Assembly: GCA_025917655.1 (NCBI GenBank)
Contig: CP084616.1
Location: 806,001 to 870,000, forward strand
DNA from: Chlorella sorokiniana
Lineage: Eukaryota > Chlorophyta > Trebouxiophyceae > Chlorellales > Chlorellaceae
Direction of reading: 5' to 3'
Length of the DNA stretch: 64,000 bases
The notes under the pieces were generated by a model that was not told the origin of the DNA, made no database searches, and was given only the letters and a program-made list of their open reading frames with translations. A program made the translations under genes and the position numbers. Positions 56,840 to 64,000 of the stretch are shown here, piece by piece (positions within the stretch are counted from its first letter, which is position 1; each line of letters starts with the position of its first letter).

Positions 56840-57765
56840 CGGCCAGCGCCGCCCAGGCCGGCCCGCAGCATCCCTCGACACACTAGGCAGCTACTTGTGA
56901 CATCCGGCTGGGGGCAGCCCAGATTGGGCACGCTCCCTTGCCCAGCGTTTTCCTGCTTGCGCACTGCGGCACTTGTGCTTGCTCCCAGATCCTCTCCCTC
57001 CCTAGGCAGTCCTGTTTTCGGGCGCGCAGCCCCTCGCTCCGCTTTGCCTGCTCCAGCCTTCCGTTTGCAGCACCCCAACTTAATACCCCAGCCCTGCGTG
57101 GGGCCACTGCAACAACACCCTTCATCTCAACGGTTGGTTTGAAGTTTACAGCGCAAGCATGCATGGAGCTCCTGGTATAGCGGCCTTGCTGCGCTGCAGA
57201 TATGGATTGAATGGGAGCAGGCAAGAAAGGATAAGCAGGGGGCGGTGGGGAGGGGTGCAGGGAAGAGAAGAGAGTAGGGCACGCGCTGCATCACACAACG
57301 GCCGCGGCCCTCTGTGTGGGGTGCCCGCCCACTGCACAGACACAAAGACAGACTGGGACAGGGCGTCAGGGATGTGAGAAACAATTGCCGGGTCACAAGG
57401 CAGAGCTGTGCATGGGGGCGAGGGCGGGCGGCCGCCGCCCCGCCCTTGGAGCGGCTCCACATGCGCAGCCCTGGCGTCATAGTTGCTGCTGCTGCTGCTG
57501 CTGGGGTCGCGCCGGGCTGGCGCCGGCGCGGCCAGCGGGCCCCTGACAATGCGTGCCGCTTGCCGCGGGGCCGCGCCAGCCGCAGACGAGGGAGTGCGTG
57601 GGGGGTGGGGCTATTGCACAGCTGCCCCAGTATAGCATGTCAGCTGTGCTGCTGTGTGACTGGTGGTGGCCAGGTGGGCAATGCCGCAGGACAGCCATGC
57701 GGGGCCGCCCCGCTCGGCAGGCGGCGGGTCAACGCGCCAGGCGCCGCGCCGTCCAGCCAGCTCGT
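56840..57765. other. convergent 3' region, GNAT (+) and Tudor-like (-) genes
   Basis: Holds both 3' UTRs. The only TGTAA is on the minus strand (57150-57146). No TGTAA follows the GNAT stop on the plus strand, so its 3' end is unknown. No exon is seen. Confidence 0.45.
57146..57150 (-). terminator. TGTAA polyadenylation signal, Tudor-like gene
   Basis: First minus-strand TGTAA after the stop at 57766, about 616 nt downstream. It is close to the 3' end of the GNAT gene, so the two transcripts may overlap. Confidence 0.4.
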
Positions 57766-58854
57766 TCACTGCGGGCCCTGCGGCGGCGCGTGCGACATCG
57801 CCGTGGGCTGCGGCGCCGCCGCCATGGGCGCGCCGCCCATGGATGCAGCGGCCATGGGCATCGCAACCTGGGGCACCCGCCAGTCCAGCTCGGTGGCGCT
57901 GCCCAAGTCCAGCAGCACGTCTGCAGGGCAGGCCGGGCTGCGGTTAACAAGCAGCCTCCAACACGCAGGGGCTCCCGCTCCGCAACCGACACAAACCAGC
58001 CGCAAACCACGACGTACAGTATGCTGTACTGGTTTAGCATGCGGCAGGGCCCCGCTGCCTGTGCTGACAGCAGCTCCGGGGGTCACTGTTGCGGCTGGGG
58101 CGGCAGGGCGGGGCGTGGCAAAGGCATGGCGTGCTGGTCGGCCGCGTGTAGGCTGCCAAGGCTGCATAGGCAACGCTGGATCGCGCCAATGGGCGCGAGA
58201 CGGCGGCAGGGCGCTCACTTTGGCTCACGAAGGAGACCTGCGACATGTCCTCTCCAAAGCCCATCTCGGGCCAGGCGTCGTATCTGCGGCGAGGGAGGCG
58301 ACCCAAACACCATAAGTTTAAAAGACAGGGGATTGGGAGGGACGCGGGGAGCTCCAGGAGGCCGATCGCGGCCTGGAGGGCAGGCACCAACAGACGCCTT
58401 ACTTGAGGATATACACGGGCCGGCCGAACTGGTCTGTCTGCTGGAAGTTGCGGTTGATGATCAAAGCTCCCCACCACTGCAGGCAGGCGCGGAGCGACAG
58501 CGGTTCAGCTGCCTCGGCCAACAGTCCATGACCCGCCTTCTTTGAAAGCCAGGGCCGCGTGCAGCGCCCCAACAGTGCTCTGCGCGCCATGACTTGCGAA
58601 CATAGGAGCCAATGCACCACCACAGGGGGCCGGGCCGCAAATGGCAGCAGCAGCACGAGGCTGGCGGGGTGAGCCTCCAGAGGCAGACCAGCGGAGGCTT
58701 GCCTTTGTCACGGTCTGCTGCGTCTCATCGTCCACCACCTTCCACAGCACCTGCATCCCAGGGGCTCAAGACCGTCAGCAGGAGTGTTTTGGGGGCAGCC
58801 TCGATTCGCGCTGAAACTCGCCTCAATGCGACGGCCGAGCAGCGGATCCTGCAT
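57766..58854 (-). CDS. small Tudor/Agenet-like protein, complete (124 residues)
   Basis: Five exons, 58854-58822, 58750-58703, 58476-58403, 58283-58219 and 57920-57766, add to 375 nt in frame with no repair. Exon 1 gives MQDPLLGRRIE, preceded by an in-frame stop. The core reads VLWKVVDDETQQTVTKWWGA, LIINRNFQQTDQFGRPVYIL, KYDAWPEMGFGEDMSQVSFV, the strand pattern of a Tudor/Agenet barrel (GRRIEVLW...WWGA...YxLxYD...VxFV) with aromatic W-W and Y positions that could form a methyl-binding cage. The tail is Met/Ala/Pro-rich (PMAAASMGGAPMAAAPQPTA). Introns 1 and 2 start with GC (GAG|GCGAGT and AAG|GCAAGC), the others with GT. Histone or RNA-protein binding is an inference from the fold pattern only. 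Confidence 0.75.
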
Positions 58855-59340
58855 GATTCGGCTGTGTCAATGTCCTGGAGCTTCGAAAACTACTGCAGGG
58901 GCAGGTGGCTCCCGCGCAGTGAAGCAGGTGCACTACGCTTGCCGTACAAGACCCAGGAGTCGGAGCGAGGGGACGCCCCACCCACGCCAGTTTCTGGCTG
59001 GGTTTTTGAAGCAGAGACGTGAGCAGCGGCGCTGCAGAGCTTTACTACCTGTCTGCCAGCTGCTGCCTTCCGGCCATCGGCTCCCTGGTGACGGCACCAG
59101 CTCCAGGCCCGCAGGATTGCGGTGTAGAAGCCAATGCAGGCCACTTGGCGCTTCGCCACTCTTTCATGAGCCCAACAAACAGGACTGCCAGCTGGAGCTG
59201 CAGCACAGCACCGTGCCGCGGCACAGAGCCAGCCTCTCTGCGTGCACCGCCTGGTCAGCTGGAATGCCAGCATGGCTTTCAGGCAGGAGCATTCACGCCT
59301 TATTACAGGATGCTCAAGCACGGGCATGCCGACTGCGCAG
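58855..59340. other. spacer between UBP26 3' end and the Tudor-like gene
   Basis: Contains the UBP26 3' UTR, its TGTAA at 59307-59303 and the promoter and 5' UTR of the Tudor-like gene. Nothing else is recognised. Confidence 0.5.
59303..59307 (-). terminator. TGTAA polyadenylation signal of UBP26
   Basis: Minus-strand TGTAA 34 nt after the UBP26 stop at 59341. Confidence 0.65.
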
Positions 59341-62300
59341 TCAGAGCCCCTTGTCTGCCTCCGCTTCCTCGGCCGCCGCTGCCGCCGCCAGCTCAGCATC
59401 CAGGTCGATGCCTCCTTCCCGCCCTTCAGAGCCGCCGCCTCCATCAGCGGGCGCGGCGCCAGCTGGCGCCAGCCCCGTCAGCGCGGTGCCCGTGAAGCCG
59501 CGCTCCGCCTCCCGCGCCCGCTTGCCTGCCGCGTGTCGGGAGCGTGTGTGGGGAGAATGAAAGAGCTGGGTGGTCGGGGTGTGCCCCCTCAGCACCCGCC
59601 GGCGCGCGACAGCCGGCCCTGGCCTCACCTTTTGGAGCGTATGTGGGGAAGAGGGAGGCGAGGTCCGACGCATCGTGCTCGCCGCTGTCCACCTGGGGGC
59701 AGCGGCGGGGAGGCAGCAGGCGGGTTGCACAGCCTGCCGAACAGGCTGCCACTAGCGTGCGTGGGGCCGAGGGCAGCGAGCGCTGCAAGGCTGGCTGAAC
59801 ACAGCGCACGCAACCTCGGGGATCCTTCTGGCAAGCCAACGCCGGGCCCACTGGCACACACAGTCGGCTCAGCAGGCGCAGCGCAGGGACCCACCACTTT
59901 GATTTCGTCGTGCGGGAAGACGCCACACTCCGCCAGCGTCGCCTCGTCTGCCTGAGCCAGCGGCGCGCCCCTGCAGCACGGTCGTGGGCGGAGGGAGGGC
60001 GCACAGGTTGAGGGGCAACGCGAGGCGCCAGCCTTTCCGAGTCATTCGAGGCACAGGCTGTGAAAGGCTGCTGGCCAAGCCCTCCATCTCATTTCTCGAT
60101 GCACACACGCGCACACACACGCATCTCACAGCCCCGCCCCGTGCGCGCCTGAGGAAGAGCTGCGCGTTGCGCGGGTGCACGTCCAGGCACTGCAGCACGT
60201 GGAAGCGCAGCTGCTGCAGCGTGTCGCGCGAGCTGACCGTGACGGGGCCCGCCCCTTGCGCGCCCGCTTGCTCTTGCGCTCTGCAGGAAGGGGGAGACTC
60301 AGTGGCATGCACGTCCGCCAGCCAAGCATGGAAGGAGGAGGCGTGTATGGAGGGAGGAGTGTGTGTGGGGGGGGAGCAGGAGGGGAGGGATCCGCATGTT
60401 GCACGCACCCGCGCCGCCCGCCGCCTCTCCCGCCGCCATCGCCTCCTCCGCGCTCGCCACCAGCTCAATCACGACCTGCGGGGCAGCATGGGGCCAGCAG
60501 AGTGGTGGATGAGATGGATGGCGGCCGTGACACATTCGCAGCGCACTTGCGGGTAGCATGCTGCCAAGGGGCGGGCCGCGCTCCTGCGGCGCTGCGACGC
60601 TCCTCCGCCCCACACTCTGCTCCAGGAAGCAACTGCAGGGCCTCAGCCAAGAGCACAACCCCGCTGCCCTACCTCCTCATTGTTGTAGTCCAGCGCCGCC
60701 GCCCGCAGCCGCTCCGCGCGCTGGGCCACTGCCAGCTGGCACAGCGGCGGGTCAGTGGAAAAGTGGGCCGTGCCGACGGCGCCTGCACAAGGTTGGGGTG
60801 GGGGTGCAGCGGGAGTGCGCGGGTGGTATAAGCGAGACCAGAGCAGAAAAGTCAGCTGAGCAGGGCCCTCAATCATTCTGGTGCCGCGACAGCCGCTTGC
60901 CGCACGCGGCACAGGTGGCGGGGCGCAGAAGCATTGCAGCACGGATTGCTTTCGGTTGAGCACAACTGCGGCGTCGCGCGCGGCAAGGGCGCAGCCAAGC
61001 GACTGCAACAGGGCTGCACGGGCGCTCACCGTGCCGCGCGGTGGCCCGCCGCTGCAGCTGGTACGGGTTCTCCCCCCGCCCACTACCCAGTCCCTGTCGG
61101 TGGACAGATCGCCGTCGCTGCCGCTGCCCTCCCGGCCGCCGCCGCCGCGTTGAGCGCCGCCACGCGGCCGCCGCGTGCACGCGGAGCCGCCGCCGCCCGC
61201 GCCGTTGGCCGCCGCCAGCGGCCCAGGCGGCGCGGCGGCGGCTGCTTGCCGCGCCGCGTCGTCTGCTGCGCCGCCGCCGGCCTCGCTGCCGTCCGCCACC
61301 AGGGTGGCCTCGATGCCCCTGCAGGCCCACCCAAGGCGTCGGCAGTCAGGCAGGAGCATCATGCTTGGTGTGCATGTGCGCTGGAGGGCGTTCTCGATTC
61401 CAAGGAGGGGAGCGCGATGCGTGCATCTCGGTTCCCCTCGGCACCAGGCACGGGCGGCAAGCGGGCACACGGCCCCGGGCGGCCTGCCACCCAACCCACC
61501 GTTCCAGCAGCGCCTCCAGCCGCTCGTCCAGCTGTCGGCGCTGCCGCTTGCGCGCGCCCCCGCCGCCCTGCTGGCTGCCGGAGCCGTAGTAGGCTGCCAG
61601 GGCGTACCAGTCCCTGGGCAGCAGCACCTCGTACACGCCGGCATCGGGCGGCGCGGCGGCGCCCGGCGGGCGTCCCGGCGGCGGCGCGCCGCCCCGCAGC
61701 CTCCCCTCCACGACCGTCCAGCGGCCGCGCTTGCTGGCCACAGCGGGCGGAGCGTAGCCCAGCATCCAGGTGCCGCCGCGCCGCCGCCGCCGTCGCCGTC
61801 GCCCTGTCTGGCTGCTTCCGCGTCTGCCGCAGGGCTGCCGCCGCGCTCGCCACCCTCGCCAGGCTTCCCGCTGCCGCTGCTGTGGCACTCGCACAGCACG
61901 CCCAGCAGGGCATCCTCCAAGCTGGGCGGCTGCACAATCTGTGGAATGAGCGGGGAGGAAGGGGGCAGGGTGCATTTGGGGCGGGGGTCGGCATGATCTC
62001 AGGCAGCCGGCCGGTGGGAGCAGGGCAAGGGGCGGTGCACCGCCAGGCAGCCGCCAGGACAGCGGCCGCCATCCAAGGCAGCTGAGAGGCCAGGCCGCGC
62101 TCAGTCAGACCAGAAGAGGGCCCAGGTGGGACCGACTATGGCACCGCAGCCGCGCGGTGCCGCTGCCGCCTGGTTGCAGCCACTGCCGCTGCCACCAACG
62201 TCACCGGCCTCCTCCGCTGCCGTGCCGGTTAACCTCCCCCCTCTTCGGGCCCCGTCTGCCCCTCCTCCGACCCCCCCGCAAGAAAGACAACCGAAACAAA

Positions 62301-64000
62301 CAGAGACACACCTGCGCTGCCTTGCTGTTGGGGCTGAGCGCGCGCTTGCCGGCCTGCTGCATGTAGGCGCGCCACTGGGCCATGAAGGCCGCGGGCACCA
62401 GGCGGTACGTCTCCCCCGGCGTCAGCGGCGGCTGTACCGCCTGCAGCAGGTGCGCCAGCTCGGCCTTCTCCTCCGCCAGCCGCTCCTGCAGGCCCTGCAG
62501 CAGCAGTGGGGGAGGCGGGGGTGGGTTGTCGCCAGCGGGCGGGCGGCAAAGGGTGCACAACCAGCGCGCCCCCGACAGCACGCCTGCAAGGAGGGGCAGA
62601 TCTGTGCTGTGGCAGACAGATGCTTCTCATGCAGGCGACTCTGCCCGTCGCGGCGGCCCCCTCCGCCCTAACCTCCCAAACTGAACGCACCTTGAGCGCG
62701 TTGCTGGCCTCCCGCAGGTTTCCAGCGCATGTGGCGCACTCTGGGCAGCCCACCGCAAACTCCAGCAAAGCGTCGGCGTCGGCAGCGGGGTTGCCGCCAG
62801 AGCCGCTACCGCGGGCGCGTCGCCGTCCCCGCCGTCGCTGTCGCCGTCCAGCATCACCACATCAGCCTGCTCCTCGGCCTTCACCGGGCGGCTGCTGCTG
62901 GGCCGCGCTGCAGGCGCGCCCTCCGCCGCCGCCTCCTCCACCTCACCCGCCGCGCCGGCCGCCCCTGCCCCGCTGGGCGCGCCGCCGCGTCGGCGCGCTC
63001 TGCTGCCCGCCTGCTGCTGCTGCTGCTGCTGCTGTCGCGGTTGCTGCTCCGCTGCTGCTGCTGTGGGGGACTCCAGTACGATTACTTCCGGCCCGCCTGC
63101 AGGCAGCGGGCTGGGGGCCTGCTGTCAGCGGGCGGCAGCGGCAGACGCTCGGCGCCGCCAAGAGTGCAGGGTGCGCCGCGGCATGGCCCCCCTCGCACCC
63201 TGCTGCTGCTCCTCCTCCTTGACCTGCTCCTCCTCCGGAACCTCCCACACGCCGCCGCCGTCGCCGCCCCCGCCCAGGCCCCCGCCCCCGCCTTGGCCGC
63301 CCGCTTCTGCTGTCGCGCCCGCCGCTCTGCGCAGGCCGCCTGCCAGGAGCGCTGCAGGAAGCGCCAGAAGTCTTCAGGGATGGCCACGCGCTTGGTCTGC
63401 GGGGTGGTGGGCGGTAGGGCGAGTAATGGGGAAAGAAGTGTGGCAAGAAGGGTGGGAAGAAGGGTGAGGAGGGCAAGGACAAGGAGGGTAAACAAAAACA
63501 TTCAGGGCAGGGCAGGTGCTGGCCGGGCGATCTGTGGCAGCAAGGACAGCAGGTGGCTTGGCAGCGAGCCGTGTCAACACGTTGTTCAAGGAGGCAGGCT
63601 GTGGCAAGGACAGCCTGGCTCGCGGAGCAGGCTGCCTCGCAAGCCGCTGCGGCGCCCCACCTTGGAGCTCTCGGGGGCCAGGCCGCCGCAGGGGCAGGTG
63701 ACGTCCTTGGTGGGGGGTGCCGCCCATGCTGCCCTTGCGCTGCCGCAGCCACGCGCTGCAGGCGGGGCGGGGGCGGGAGAGCTGGAGGGGGTTGCGGCAG
63801 GAGTCGCGTCAGGCATGTGGCAGCGTTGTCAGAGGGAGCAGCAGTCACTTTCGCAGCGTGCGGGCGGCCACGAGGCGCAGGCCGGCTGGCAGGAGGGACC
63901 CTGCCCGGCCTGTGCTGCGCGGCCGCTCCGCCCTCACCCCAGCCAGGTGTGGCCCACATAGAACGCCGGCTCCAGCCCCTGCTCCTCCCCCTCCCCCGCC
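59341..64000 (-). CDS. UBP26: ubiquitin carboxyl-terminal hydrolase UBP26/USP48 (C-terminal half; 5' end off the right edge)
   Basis: Deubiquitinase; plant UBP26 acts on histone H2B. Only the region after the catalytic domain is in the window. Exons in order: GLEPAFYVGHTWL (63.95 kb), DVTCPCGGLAPESSK, TKRVAIPEDFWRFLQRSW, an acidic linker (VMLDGDSDGGDGDAP), SLRWAA...LREASNALK, GETYRLVPAAFMAQWRAYMQ (DUSP-like), YEVLLPRDWYALAAYYGSGS (second DUSP-like), DRDWVVGRGENPYQLQRRAT, QLAVAQRAERLRAAALDYNN, and a C-terminal ubiquitin-like domain: RDTLQQLRFHVLQCLDVHP, ADEATLAECGVFPHDEIKVV, followed by DASDLASLFPTYAPK and an Ala/Glu tail. The succession of DUSP domains and a terminal UBL is specific to USP48/UBP26. 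Several indels need repair. The His/Cys boxes of the protease lie beyond the window. Confidence 0.88.

Noticed and set aside
1-64000. tRNA, rRNA or mobile-element genes
   Set aside because: No T-loop GGTTCRANNC with a matching acceptor stem, no rRNA-like stretch, and no transposase, reverse transcriptase or long terminal repeats were recognised on reading both strands.

Overview
The window is nuclear DNA from a green alga. GC content is very high, genes are broken by many short GT-AG and some GC-AG introns, coding regions are rich in Ala, Gly, Pro and Gln, and several genes are followed by the chlorophyte polyadenylation signal TGTAA. Plant-type families (B3 transcription factor, HVA22, UBP26/USP48) occur beside algal cell-wall-like proline-rich proteins. 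A trebouxiophyte such as a Chlorella relative fits best, but the species cannot be read from the sequence.

Left part (1-25.5 kb): the 5' portion of a mitochondrial D-2-hydroxyglutarate dehydrogenase (-) runs off the left edge. An unrecognised plus-strand gene follows at about 3.9-4.9 kb. Then comes a tandem segmental duplication (about 4.75-11.8 and 11.8-18.0 kb). Each unit carries one large secreted multidomain protein that ends in a Hedgehog-type Hint (Hog) self-processing domain and a membrane helix. The duplication also copied the last two exons of a TARBP1-type tRNA 2'-O-methyltransferase. The intact TARBP1-like gene (-) fills 17.5-25.5 kb, and its truncated copy lies between the two Hint genes.

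Middle (25.8-48.5 kb): a nuclear protein with an SRI-like C-terminus (-), an HVA22/REEP membrane-shaping protein (+), a nucleotide-sugar transporter (-), a B3-domain transcription factor with a long Gln/Ala tail (+), a coiled-coil protein of axonemal docking-complex type (-), an RS/RGG-rich RNA-binding-type protein (+), and a polytopic membrane protein (-).

Right part (48.5-64 kb): a 46-residue single-helix membrane microprotein (-) whose ATG lies 30 nt after the stop of an organellar-type CCA/poly(A) polymerase (-), a GNAT acetyltransferase (+), a complete 124-residue Tudor-like protein (-), and the C-terminal half of UBP26/USP48 (-), which is cut by the right edge.

Many genes, housekeeping ones included, need single-base corrections in short G or C runs to stay in frame. 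Several of these corrections fall at the same positions in both Hint copies. I read them mainly as systematic sequence errors, so exon-level models are approximate wherever an indel is mentioned. The most interesting items are the tandem Hint proteins, their module shuffling, the candidate dicistronic microprotein and the frequent GC-AG introns.
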